Assembly (NCBI RefSeq): GCF_012927085.1
Contig: NZ_JABBFX010000001.1
Coordinates: 1,054,001 to 1,118,000, forward strand
From: Ramlibacter agri
Lineage (GTDB): Bacteria; Pseudomonadota; Gammaproteobacteria; Burkholderiales; Burkholderiaceae_C
Reading direction: 5' to 3'
Length of the DNA stretch: 64,000 nt
Part shown: piece after piece, positions 15,887 through 23,660 of the stretch
Position numbering within the stretch: the first letter of the stretch is position 1
Layout: each line of letters opens with the position of its first letter
Position numbers and translations under genes: made by a program
The notes under the pieces: model-generated
Told to the model about the DNA's origin: nothing
Database searches by the model: none
What the model saw: the letters and a program-made list of their open reading frames with translations, nothing else

Positions 15887-17776
15887 TCAGTGGAGCCCGT
15901 CCTTCTCCGTCGCCGGCCGCTCGTTGAAATCCATCTCCGGCTCGTCCCAACCCGGCCGCCGGTCCTCGTTCTGCTTGCGGCGCTCCTCGTTCTCGGCGCG
16001 CTCGCGTGCCATCTGTTCCTCCAGCTGCTGGCGGCCTTCCTTGATGACGGCGATCATCTTGGCGCGGTCACGGTGGAAGGGGTACATCTTCTCGAACAGT
16101 TCCAGGTTGTGGCGCCGGAAGCGCTGGGCCTGGCGGCGCGCTTCGTAGGGCTGCATTCCCAGCAGCTCCAGCACGGTGCGGCCGCTGCGCAGGCTGGACT
16201 CGAACACTTCGCGCTCCACGCGCATCACGCCGCGGTCACGCAGTTCGTTCCAGTGCGTGACGTCGATCGCGCGCACGACGAGTTCGAGCTTGGGGAAGTT
16301 CTCGCGCACGAGGTCGACGATGCGCAGGCACTGGTCGCGGTCGTCCACCGCCACCACCAGCACGCGCGCCGTTTCGGCGCCGGCGGTGCGCAGCATGTCC
16401 AGCCGCGTGGCGTCGCCATAGAACACCTTGTAGCCGAAGGAGCGCGCGGCTTCGATCATGTCGGCGTCGTGGTCCAGCACCGTGGCGCCGAAGCCCTGCG
16501 CGTTCAGCAGGCGGCCCACCATCTGGCCGTAGCGGCCGAAGCCCGCGATGATGACCGGCGCGTGCTGCTGCTCGCTCAGCTCCGATAGAACAGGGCGGCT
16601 CGCCGCGTTCAGCCGCGGCAGCACGTAGCGGTCCACGGCAACAAGAAGCAGCGGGCTGAGCAGCATCGACACCGCCACCGCGCCGACCAGCAGCGAAGCC
16701 GTCTCCGCTGGAAACACGCGCTCGGTCACGGCGGCCTGGAAGACCACGAAGGCGAACTCGCCGCCCTGCGCCAGCAGCACCGTGAACACCGGCCGCTCCT
16801 GCAGCGGGATGCCCATGGGCTTGGCGATCGTCCAGATCACCAGCGACTTCAGCAGCAGCAGCGACAGCACCAGCAGGGCCACCTTGCCGGGCGATTGCAG
16901 CAGCACGCCGAAGTCGATGCTCATGCCGACGGCGATGAAGAACAGGCCCAGCAGCAGGCCCTTGAAGGGCTCGATGTCGGTTTCCAGCTCGCGCCGGTAT
17001 TCGCTCTCTGCGAGTAGCACGCCGGCCAGGAAGGCGCCCAGTGCCATCGACAGGCCCACCAGCTGCATCAGCGCGGCGATCGCCACCACGAGCAGCAGCG
17101 CCGCGGCGGTGAAGATCTCCGGCGTGCGGCTCTTGGCGATCATGCGGAACAGCGGCCGCATCGCCAGCCGGCCGCCCAGCACGATGACGACGATGACGCC
17201 GACGATCTTGCCGGCCAGCAGCCACAGCGAATCCGGCTGCGCGTCGTCGGCCAGGTGCACGCCCAGCAGCGGCAGCAGCGCCAGGATGGGAATGGCGGCG
17301 ACGTCCTGGAACAGCAGGATGGAGAAGCCCGATTGCCCGCTGCTGGTGGGCAGCAGGTTGCGCTCGCCCATCACCTGCAGCGCGATCGCGGTGGACGACA
17401 GCGCGAGCCCCAGCGACGCCACCAGCGAGACGCGCCAGGGCGCACCGGCCAGCACGCCGACGACAGCAAGCAAAGCTGCGCATCCGAGCACCTGTGCGCT
17501 GCCCCAGCCGAAGATGGGCCGGCGCAAGCTCCAGAGCCGGCGCGGCTCCAGCTCCAGGCCGATCAGGAACAGCATCAGCACCACGCCGAACTCGGCGAAA
17601 TGCAGGATGTCCTCCACGTTGCTCACCAGGCCCAGGCCCCAGGGGCCGATGACGATGCCGGCGGCGAGGTAGCCGAGGATGGCGCCGAGGCCGATGGCGC
17701 GCGACAGCGGCACCGCGACCACGGCCGCGGCAAGATAGACCAGCGTATTGGTCAGCCACGCAGGCGTGTGTTCCAT
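15887..17776 (-). CDS. Kef-type monovalent cation:proton antiporter (CPA2 family)
   Basis: A 629-residue antiporter. Residues about 5-385 form the multi-span CPA2 membrane domain (AILGYLAAGIVIGPWGLGL, and the QDVAAIP segment). Residues about 400-520 form a TrkA-N/RCK domain with the nucleotide-binding motif IAGFGRYGQMVGRLL and the acidic DHD after the second strand. The C-terminal 100 residues are highly charged and probably helical. In the Kef group, glutathione adducts open K+/H+ exchange to protect against electrophiles. It is preceded directly by a KefF-like flavoprotein gene, in the same order as E. coli kefF-kefC, which supports a KefB/KefC-like role. Confidence 0.92.
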   Translation of the reverse strand: MEHTPAWLTNTLVYLAAAVVAVPLSRAIGLGAILGYLAAGIVIGPWGLGLVSNVEDILHFAEFGVVLMLFLIGLELEPRRLWSLRRPIFGWGSAQVLGCAALLAVVGVLAGAPWRVSLVASLGLALSSTAIALQVMGERNLLPTSSGQSGFSILLFQDVAAIPILALLPLLGVHLADDAQPDSLWLLAGKIVGVIVVIVLGGRLAMRPLFRMIAKSRTPEIFTAAALLLVVAIAALMQLVGLSMALGAFLAGVLLAESEYRRELETDIEPFKGLLLGLFFIAVGMSIDFGVLLQSPGKVALLVLSLLLLKSLVIWTIAKPMGIPLQERPVFTVLLAQGGEFAFVVFQAAVTERVFPAETASLLVGAVAVSMLLSPLLLVAVDRYVLPRLNAASRPVLSELSEQQHAPVIIAGFGRYGQMVGRLLNAQGFGATVLDHDADMIEAARSFGYKVFYGDATRLDMLRTAGAETARVLVVAVDDRDQCLRIVDLVRENFPKLELVVRAIDVTHWNELRDRGVMRVEREVFESSLRSGRTVLELLGMQPYEARRQAQRFRRHNLELFEKMYPFHRDRAKMIAVIKEGRQQLEEQMARERAENEERRKQNEDRRPGWDEPEMDFNERPATEKDGLH

Positions 17777-18421
17777 TCAGGCCAACCTTTCGTCGTGGGG
17801 GACCGGCCGGTCGGTGGTGGGCACGTTGCAGGCGGGGCAGGATGCGAGGTCGGCCATCTCGGGCCAGTCGGGATAGCTGGCGAGCCGCTGCGCGAAAACC
17901 TCGGCGTGCGCCTGCACTTCCGCCGGGCTCGCGCGGTGGGCACCATGCAGCATCAGGGGCGGCAGGAAGCGCATGCCGCATAGCGCCGCGGTCTGCTCGT
18001 AGGGCGGCAGGAAGGCGTCGAAGAAGTAGCGGTTGTAACCTTGCGGGTGGTACGAGGATTCCGGGCCGCCGGTGGTCGCCACCAGCCAGATATCCTTGCC
18101 CTGCAGGGCGGTGCCGCCGGGTCCGTAGGCCCAGCCGTAGGCGAGCACTTCGTCGAGCCAGAGCTTCATGAGGGCGGGCATCGAATACCACTGGATCGGG
18201 TGCAGCAGCACCAGCAGGCGCGCGTTGCTGGCCTGGGCCTGTTCGGCGGCGGTATCGATGTCGAAATCGGGGTAGCGGGCGTACAGGTCCTGCACGGTCA
18301 CGCCGGGCACGGCCCGGGCCCGCTGGAACAGCACCCGGTTGACCCGGGATTCGCGCCAGTTGGGGTGGGCGGCCAGGACGTGGATGCCTGGTCCGGAAGG
18401 CCGGTTTGCGAACTCATCCAT
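17777..18421 (-). CDS. NAD(P)H-dependent oxidoreductase, KefF/KefG-like ancillary flavoprotein
   Basis: A 214-residue flavodoxin-fold quinone reductase. It shows IHVLAAHPNWRESRVNRVL at the N terminus, the flavin/substrate segment LLHPIQWYSMPALMKLWLDEVLAYGWAYGPGG, and LVATTGGPESSYHPQGYN, all typical of KefF/KefG. These proteins bind the cognate Kef antiporter, activate it and reduce electrophilic quinones. Its stop codon abuts the antiporter ATG with no spacing. The start at 18421 is favoured; ATG at 18433 is equally close and neither has a clear ribosome binding site. About 25 C-terminal residues, with a CPAC pair, extend beyond the core fold. Confidence 0.88.
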   Translation of the reverse strand: MDEFANRPSGPGIHVLAAHPNWRESRVNRVLFQRARAVPGVTVQDLYARYPDFDIDTAAEQAQASNARLLVLLHPIQWYSMPALMKLWLDEVLAYGWAYGPGGTALQGKDIWLVATTGGPESSYHPQGYNRYFFDAFLPPYEQTAALCGMRFLPPLMLHGAHRASPAEVQAHAEVFAQRLASYPDWPEMADLASCPACNVPTTDRPVPHDERLA

Positions 18422-18482
18422 GGTCGTTAACATAGCGTAAGCGGCTTCTGCTGTGGGGCCGCGCAGCCGAGGAGTCCGTTGC

Positions 18483-19100
18483 ATGCCGGTCGTCGTCGTT
18501 GCGAACCCCAAGGGCGGAGTCGGGAAATCGACCATCGCCACCAATATCGCAGGCTACTACGCCAGCCGTGGCCATCAGGTCATGCTGGGAGATGCCGACA
18601 GGCAGCAGTCCTCCCTGCTCTGGCTGCGCCTGCGCCCGCCCGAGGCGCGTCCCATCAGCAGCTGGGAGGTGCACAAGGACAAGCTGGCGCGCCCGCCCAA
18701 GGGCACCACGCACGTGGTGCTGGACACGGCCGCGGGGCTGCACGGGCGAATGTTCCAGGAGGCGCTGAAGCTGGCGGACAAGGTCGTGGTTCCCCTGTCG
18801 CCCAGCATCTTCGACATCTACGCCACCCGCAACTTCGTCGACCAGCTGGCGCAGCATGGCAAGGCCAGCCGCATGCAGGTGGGCATCATCGGCACGCGCG
18901 TGGACAGCCGCACCATCGCGGCGGAGAAACTGCAGGAGTTCGTCGGTGGACTGGGGCTGCCGGTGCTGGGCTTGCTGCGGCCGACGCAGAACTACGTGCA
19001 CCTGGCGGCCCGCGGCTTGACCTTGTGGGACCTGGCGCCGGGCAAGGTGGAGCGCGACCTCGAGCAGTGGGAAGGGATCTGCCACTGGCTCGACGCGTGA
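18483..19100 (+). CDS. Orphan ParA-family ATPase
   Basis: A 205-residue deviant-Walker ATPase. The P-loop NPKGGVGKSTIATN covers residues 8-21 with the signature lysine K10. Walker A' is in GDADRQQSS and the LDTAAG segment corresponds to Walker B. The protein is at the short end for ParA and lacks the N-terminal helix-turn-helix of plasmid ParAs. No parB follows; the next gene is a MaoC-like hydratase 39 bases on. Small orphan ParAs of this kind position plasmids, flagellar or chemotaxis proteins, or unknown cargo; the partner cannot be inferred here. It is divergent from the kef operon. Confidence 0.88.
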   Translation: MPVVVVANPKGGVGKSTIATNIAGYYASRGHQVMLGDADRQQSSLLWLRLRPPEARPISSWEVHKDKLARPPKGTTHVVLDTAAGLHGRMFQEALKLADKVVVPLSPSIFDIYATRNFVDQLAQHGKASRMQVGIIGTRVDSRTIAAEKLQEFVGGLGLPVLGLLRPTQNYVHLAARGLTLWDLAPGKVERDLEQWEGICHWLDA

Positions 19101-19139
19101 GGGACATAGCGCGGCCCGGCCCGGCGCTACATTGCGCCG

Positions 19140-19595
19140 ATGCGCATCTTCGAATCCCTTGCCGAGCTGCCGTCCTGCGTGGGCCAGGAGGTCGTGACCA
19201 GCGACTGGCTCACCGTCACCCAGCAGCAGATCGACCTCTTCGCCCAGGCCACCGGTGACCACCAGTGGATCCACGTCGACGTAGAGCGGGCCAAGGCGGG
19301 CCCCTTCGGCGCGCCCATCGCCCATGGCTTCCTGACGCTGTCGCTGCTGCCGACATTCTTCGCAACGGCGCTGGAAATCCGTAACACACGGATGGGCGTG
19401 AACTATGGCTTGAACCGCGTCCGTTTCACCGCTCCCGTGCCGGCTGGCAGCCGCTTGCGCGCCGCGATCAAGCTGCTCGCCTGCGAGCAACTCGCCGACG
19501 GCGGCACGCAGTTGACCTGGCAAGTGACGGTGCAGCGTGAAGGAAGCGACAAACCGGCCTGTATCGCCGAGTCCCTGTCCAGGGCGTACCCCTGA
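19140..19595 (+). CDS. MaoC-like (R)-specific enoyl-CoA hydratase-type protein
   Basis: A 151-residue single hot-dog protein. The hydratase-2 motif is present as FAQATGDHQWIHVDVERA followed by GPFGAPIAHGFLTLSLLP, supplying the catalytic aspartate and histidine. Family members hydrate trans-2-enoyl-CoA or dehydrate (R)-3-hydroxyacyl-CoA in fatty acid or polyhydroxyalkanoate metabolism; the ENNTRMGVNYG-like segment here reads IRNTRMGVNYGLNRVRF, close to the NodN/MaoC subgroup. Length is normal. It follows the ParA gene on the same strand with no functional link I can see. Confidence 0.9.
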   Translation: MRIFESLAELPSCVGQEVVTSDWLTVTQQQIDLFAQATGDHQWIHVDVERAKAGPFGAPIAHGFLTLSLLPTFFATALEIRNTRMGVNYGLNRVRFTAPVPAGSRLRAAIKLLACEQLADGGTQLTWQVTVQREGSDKPACIAESLSRAYP

Positions 19596-19600
19596 ACGGC

Positions 19601-19626
19601 AAAAAAGAGCCCCACCGAAGTGGGGC
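19601..19626 (-). terminator. Rho-independent terminator of the trmL transcript
   Basis: On the minus strand a perfect 7-base stem GCCCCAC/GTGGGGC with a TTCG tetraloop is followed by CTCTTTTTT. On the plus strand there is no U-run after the stem, so it acts for the leftward comF-trmL genes and not for the MaoC gene that ends at 19595. Confidence 0.88.
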
Positions 19627-19751
19627 GAGTGAAGAAAGGAGTCTGGGTTGCCTGGCCTGCCTTGTCAGGGCTGGTCAAGAAAGAGATGGTGGGGCCGCGT
19701 TGGCTTTCAAACACAGCCGATCGAAACCAAATATTGCTTTTGTGCCTCAAT
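19627..19751 (-). ncRNA. Candidate 3'-UTR-derived small RNA after trmL
   Basis: Between the trmL stop and its terminator lie about 125 bases without a convincing reading frame. On the minus strand the segment ends with a pyrimidine-rich CTCCTTTCTTCACTC just before the terminator hairpin. An unpaired CUCCUUUC next to a terminator is a common seed in Hfq-dependent small RNAs, because it pairs with Shine-Dalgarno sequences. No promoter is evident, so processing from the trmL message is the likelier route. This is a pattern-based guess. Confidence 0.3.
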
Positions 19752-20225
19752 TCAGCCCGCTGACCCAGCGAAGCCCAGCTGCCGCCACGCTTCGAACACC
19801 GTCACCGCCACCGCGTTCGACAGGTTCAGGCTGCGCTGGCCCGGGCGCATCGGCAGGCGCAGGCGCTGCGGCGGCGCGAAGCGCTCCAGCATCTCCGGGC
19901 CCAGGCCGCGCGTTTCCGAGCCGAACACCAGCCAGTCGCCGGCCGCATAAGCCACGTCGTGCACGGCCCGCGTCGCCTTGGTCGTGAGGGCGAACATGCG
20001 TCGAGCGTCGGGGGATTCAGCCTGCAGGAAGGCGTCCCAGTCCGCGTGCCGCTTCACCTCGGCGTACTCGTGGTAGTCCAGGCCGGCGCGCCGCATGTGC
20101 TTGTCGTCCATGGAGAAGCCCAGCGGCTCGATCAGGTGCAGCGCGCAGCCGGTGTTGGCGGCCAGGCGGATGACGTTGCCGGTGTTGGGCGGGATCTCGG
20201 GGGTGACCAGGACGATGCGGAACAT
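19752..20225 (-). CDS. trmL: tRNA (cytidine/uridine(34)-2'-O)-methyltransferase TrmL
   Basis: A 157-residue SPOUT methyltransferase that 2'-O-methylates the wobble nucleotide of tRNA-Leu isoacceptors. The N terminus [26 protein letters not shown], the middle [15 protein letters not shown] and the C-terminal knot [28 protein letters not shown] are diagnostic. The start at 20225 gives the exact family N terminus. It is 10 bases downstream of comF on the same strand and is followed by a strong intrinsic terminator. Confidence 0.96.
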   Translation of the reverse strand: MFRIVLVTPEIPPNTGNVIRLAANTGCALHLIEPLGFSMDDKHMRRAGLDYHEYAEVKRHADWDAFLQAESPDARRMFALTTKATRAVHDVAYAAGDWLVFGSETRGLGPEMLERFAPPQRLRLPMRPGQRSLNLSNAVAVTVFEAWRQLGFAGSAG

Positions 20226-20235
20226 GCCCCGATTG

Positions 20236-20937
20236 TCAGGGCGGGTCGGTCCGCGCCAACACGAGGGCGCTGACGCGCGCCGCTCCCGCCGCGCGCACGG
20301 CCACCGCTGCCGCATGCAGCGACGCCCCGCTGGTCATCACGTCGTCGACCAGCAGCGCCGACTTCCCCTTCAGCTCGTGAACCCGCAGGGGATCCACCCC
20401 GAAAGCCCCTTTGACGTTGCCTTCGCGCGCCGACCGGTCCAGCGAGGCCTGGGCTGCCGTGTCACGCAGGCGCAGCAGCAGGCGGGTTTCGGTCTTGCCG
20501 GACGCGATCTCCCGGGCCAGCTGCACGGCCTGGTTGAAGCCGCGCTCGGCCAGCCGGGTCGTGGCCAGCGGCATCGGCAGGACGAGGTCGGCGGCGTCCA
20601 GCTCCTGGGCCACGCCGGGCACGGAACGCATCAACCCCGACAGGCTGCGGGCCCAGCCGGGCTCGCCGTGGAACTTGAAGCGCGCGACCAGGCTGGACCA
20701 GGGATAGCCGTAAGAGACGGCGGCGTAGCAGGCGTCCAGGGGCGGGCTGGCGTGCAGGCAGGCGCCGCAGGTGACGATGCCTTCCGGGACCGGCAGGGCG
20801 CAGCGCCGGCAGCGCAGCCGCGGGCGGGCGAAGCGCTCCAGGCAGGCGGCGCACAGGGCATGGGCCGGCCAGGCGCCGCAGACGGCGCAGCGGCTCGGGG
20901 CGGCTTTCGCCACCTTTTGCAGCCAGGCGGTGCGCAT
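20236..20937 (-). CDS. comF: ComF-family phosphoribosyltransferase-like protein
   Basis: A 233-residue ComF homologue. Two N-terminal zinc-knuckle pairs (CAVCG, CAAC, CRRC, CGAC within residues 17-62) precede a type I phosphoribosyltransferase domain with the PRPP loop [14 protein letters not shown] near residue 195. ComF proteins are needed for DNA uptake after transport to the cytoplasm and assist primosome-linked steps; the enzymatic reaction is unknown. The [14 protein letters not shown] segment is a family hallmark. It is divergent from the BioC-like gene across 22 bases and is followed by trmL. Confidence 0.94.
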   Translation of the reverse strand: MRTAWLQKVAKAAPSRCAVCGAWPAHALCAACLERFARPRLRCRRCALPVPEGIVTCGACLHASPPLDACYAAVSYGYPWSSLVARFKFHGEPGWARSLSGLMRSVPGVAQELDAADLVLPMPLATTRLAERGFNQAVQLAREIASGKTETRLLLRLRDTAAQASLDRSAREGNVKGAFGVDPLRVHELKGKSALLVDDVMTSGASLHAAAVAVRAAGAARVSALVLARTDPP

Positions 20938-20959
20938 GGGTCAATATACTCGGCGCCCC

Positions 20960-21853
20960 ATGGCCACAGAACGTCCGCCCACCATCAGCCCCGCCGCCGC
21001 CGCGCGCTGGCAGCACGCCGCGCCCGCCGGCAGCCCCTGGCTGCACGAGGAAGTGGGCCGCCGCATGGAGGAGCGCCTGGAGTGGATCAAGCGCGCCCCC
21101 ACGGCCTGGGCCGACTGGGAGCCGGTGCGCGGCGGCCTGGCCGTCCACCAGCAGATCGCCCAGCGCTATCCCCAGGCCGTGGTGCACGTGGTCGAGCCCG
21201 AGCCGCGGCGGGAGGCGGTGGCCAAGGCCAGCCTGGCCAAGCCCTGGTGGCGGCGCCTGGGCGGAGGCGGCCCCGCCATCGGCCCGGTCGCCCCCGGCAC
21301 GGTGCAGATGCTCTGGGCCAACATGCTGCTGCACATGAGCGCGGAGCCGACGGAGCTGATGCGCGAGTGGCACCAGGCGCTGGCCGTCGACGGCTTCCTG
21401 ATGTTTTCCTGCCTCGGGCCCGACACGCTGAAGGAGCTGCGCGCGTTGTATGCGGCCCTAGTCTGGCCGGCGCCGGCCCACGAATTCACCGACATGCACG
21501 ACTGGGGCGACATGCTGGTGGCCAGCGGCTTCGCCGAGCCGGTGATGGACATGGAGCGCATCACGCTGTCCTTTGCCAGCCCCGGGCGGCTGCTGCAGGA
21601 GCTGCGCGAGCTGGGCGCCAACCTGCATCCCGGGCGCTTCCCGGCGCTGCGCGGGCGGGCCTGGAAACAGCGCCTCGAGGATGCGCTGGACCAGCACCTG
21701 CGCGGCCCGGACGGGCAGCTTGCACTCACCTTCGAGGTCATTTACGGCCACGCGCTGAAGCCCCTGCCGCGCGCGAAGGTCAGCGAAAAGAGCAGCGTCT
21801 CGCTGGAAGACATGCGGGCCATGCTGCAGGCTGACAAGCGTGGCCGCGAATAG
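20960..21853 (+). CDS. BioC-like SAM-dependent methyltransferase
   Basis: A 297-residue class I methyltransferase related to malonyl-ACP O-methyltransferase BioC. The post-motif region QMLWANMLLHMSAEPTELMREWHQALAVDGFLMFSCLGPDTLKELRALY and the segment FTDMHDWGDMLVASGFAEPVMDMERITLSF are BioC-like. The canonical glycine-rich SAM motif is not well preserved: the area reads AWADWEPVRGGLAVHQ, lacking the DxGxGxG pattern. That raises doubt about normal SAM binding. No biotin genes are near. TATACT at 20945-20950 is a good -10 sequence only ten bases before the ATG, so the message could have an extremely short leader. Confidence 0.75.
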   Translation: MATERPPTISPAAAARWQHAAPAGSPWLHEEVGRRMEERLEWIKRAPTAWADWEPVRGGLAVHQQIAQRYPQAVVHVVEPEPRREAVAKASLAKPWWRRLGGGGPAIGPVAPGTVQMLWANMLLHMSAEPTELMREWHQALAVDGFLMFSCLGPDTLKELRALYAALVWPAPAHEFTDMHDWGDMLVASGFAEPVMDMERITLSFASPGRLLQELRELGANLHPGRFPALRGRAWKQRLEDALDQHLRGPDGQLALTFEVIYGHALKPLPRAKVSEKSSVSLEDMRAMLQADKRGRE

Positions 21854-21944
21854 CCCGGAGTTGAGCTTTCTCAAGAGCGCAAGCTAGGGAAAGCCTTAGG
21901 CAGGCTCCCGCTACAATCCCCGGTTGATTTTGCGTGCGTCGCCC

Positions 21945-22421
21945 GTGTCGAACCTCGTATTTCGTTTCGCCACTGTCCAGGGCCAGGCCATCCACTGGTT
22001 CCTGAGGCGCAACTGCTCGGTGACGCCGGCCCAGCTGGGCTGGCTATACGCCTCGCTGTGCGTCGTGTCGCTCGGAATCGGAACCTTTTTCTGGTTCCAG
22101 GGGGCGGTACTGATTCTCCCCTTCGCCTGGCTCGAACTGGCCGCTGTCGGCATTGCCTTCCTGGCGTATGCACGGCACGCGGCCGACCGCGAGCACATCC
22201 TGCTGCAGGGCCGCAGGCTGGTGGTGGAGACGGAGAACGCGGGCCGCCTGGAGCGGGCGGAATTCAACCGGGACTGGGTCCGGGTGGAGCCGGCGGCGGA
22301 CGAGCGATCGCTGATCGAGGTGTCCGGCCAGGGCCGGAGGGTGACTGTGGGGCGCTATCTCAGGCCGGAACTGCGGCCGGCGCTGGCGAGGGAGATCCGG
22401 CAGGCGCTGCGGGAGACTTGA
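21945..22421 (+). CDS. DUF2244 membrane protein upstream of coxB
   Basis: A 158-residue protein with two adjacent hydrophobic helices (about residues 30-70) and a basic cytoplasmic C-terminal domain (HILLQGRRLVVETENAGRLERAEFNRDWVRVE), matching DUF2244. Proteins of this family commonly precede cytochrome c oxidase subunit II in betaproteobacteria; function is unknown, but an assembly role is a fair guess. The GTG at 21945 is preferred; TTG at 21924 would give 7 more residues. TACAAT at 21912-21917 is a likely -10 element, placing the cox transcript start just ahead of this gene. Confidence 0.8.
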   Translation: MSNLVFRFATVQGQAIHWFLRRNCSVTPAQLGWLYASLCVVSLGIGTFFWFQGAVLILPFAWLELAAVGIAFLAYARHAADREHILLQGRRLVVETENAGRLERAEFNRDWVRVEPAADERSLIEVSGQGRRVTVGRYLRPELRPALAREIRQALRET

Positions 22422-22479
22422 GCGGCTGCCAGGATCGCACGGGACGGTTTTTTGAATTGAAGGCTTGAGGCTGAAAACG

Positions 22480-23634
22480 ATGAAGAGTGTTTCGAAGATC
22501 GTGGCGTCACTCATTGGCGCCGGCGTCGGAGCGGCCCACGCGGTGAACTCCCTGCCCGGCGGGCCCGCCGTCCGTCAAATCAACCTGCATCCCCCCGTGA
22601 CGCGCATCGCCGAGGAGCAGGCGTGGCTGCACTCCTTCATGATGGTCACCTGCGTGGTGATCTTCGTGGCGGTGTTCTCGGTGATGTTCTATTCCATCTG
22701 GAAGCACCGCAAGTCCGTGGGCCACAAGCCGGCCAACTTCCACGAGTCGGTGACGGTGGAAGTGATCTGGACCATCATCCCCTTCGTCATCGTGATCCTG
22801 ATGGCGCTGCCGGCCACCAAGGTGCTGGTCGCCTCCAAGGACACCAGCAACGCCGACCTCACCATCAAGGCCACCGGCTACCAGTGGAAGTGGGGCTACG
22901 ACTACCTGGCCGGCGAAGGCCAGGGCGTGAGCTTCCTGTCCACGCTGGACCCGGTGCACCGCGAACTGTCCAACGAAGGCGCCACCGCCGACCTGCCCGA
23001 CAACTTCCTGCTGAAGGTGGACAACCCGCTGGTGGTCCCCGTCAACAAGAAGGTCCGCATCATCACCACCGCCAACGACGTGATCCACGCCTGGGGCGTG
23101 CCGGCCTTCGGCGTCAAGCAGGACGCCATCCCCGGCTTCGTGCGCGACACCTGGTTCCGCGCCGAAACGGTGGGCGACTTCTACGGCCAGTGCTACGAGC
23201 TGTGCGGCAAGGAACACGCCTTCATGCCGATCCACGTGAAGGTGGTCTCGGCCCAGGACTACACCAAGTGGGTGGACGACCAGAAGAAGGTGATGGCCGC
23301 CAAGCAGGATGACCCGAACAAGGTTTGGGCGCTGAACGACATCATGGTCCGCGGCGAGAAGGTCTACGCCAACACCTGTGCCGCCTGCCACCAGCCGAAC
23401 GGCAAGGGCGCCGGCCCGATCCTTCCGCTGGACGGCTCGGCGATCGTCCAGGACGCCGACAAGACCAAGCAGATCCACGTCGTGCTGAACGGCCGCAACG
23501 CCATGCCGGCCTGGAAGGGCCAGTTGAGCGACACCGACATCGCCGCCGTCATCACCTTCACGAAGAACCACTGGTCCAACAAGACGGGCCAGCTGGTCCA
23601 GCCCGCCGAAGTGCTGGCGCAGCGCGGCAAGTGA
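22480..23634 (+). CDS. coxB: Cytochrome c oxidase subunit II with fused cytochrome c domain
   Basis: A 384-residue aa3-type subunit II that receives electrons from cytochrome c. A signal peptide precedes two transmembrane helices (about 50-120). The CuA domain has Cys238, Cys242 and His246 in CYELCGKEH with the methionine two residues on. A C-terminal cytochrome c domain has heme motif CAACH (Cys300, Cys303, His304) and a likely axial methionine in NAMPAWKG, making this a caa3-like enzyme. The ATG at 22480 after GAGG is chosen over a TTG at 22465. It leads the structural operon coxB-coxA-...-coxC. Confidence 0.97.
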   Translation: MKSVSKIVASLIGAGVGAAHAVNSLPGGPAVRQINLHPPVTRIAEEQAWLHSFMMVTCVVIFVAVFSVMFYSIWKHRKSVGHKPANFHESVTVEVIWTIIPFVIVILMALPATKVLVASKDTSNADLTIKATGYQWKWGYDYLAGEGQGVSFLSTLDPVHRELSNEGATADLPDNFLLKVDNPLVVPVNKKVRIITTANDVIHAWGVPAFGVKQDAIPGFVRDTWFRAETVGDFYGQCYELCGKEHAFMPIHVKVVSAQDYTKWVDDQKKVMAAKQDDPNKVWALNDIMVRGEKVYANTCAACHQPNGKGAGPILPLDGSAIVQDADKTKQIHVVLNGRNAMPAWKGQLSDTDIAAVITFTKNHWSNKTGQLVQPAEVLAQRGK

Positions 23635-23660
23635 ACCGGGCAGAGGAATAGAGGAAGACC

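Noticed and set aside
19403..19750. A minus-strand reading frame (115 codons) from 19750 across the trmL terminator
   Set aside because: It runs through a strong intrinsic terminator into the antisense of the MaoC gene and has no family signature; the non-coding interpretation is better.
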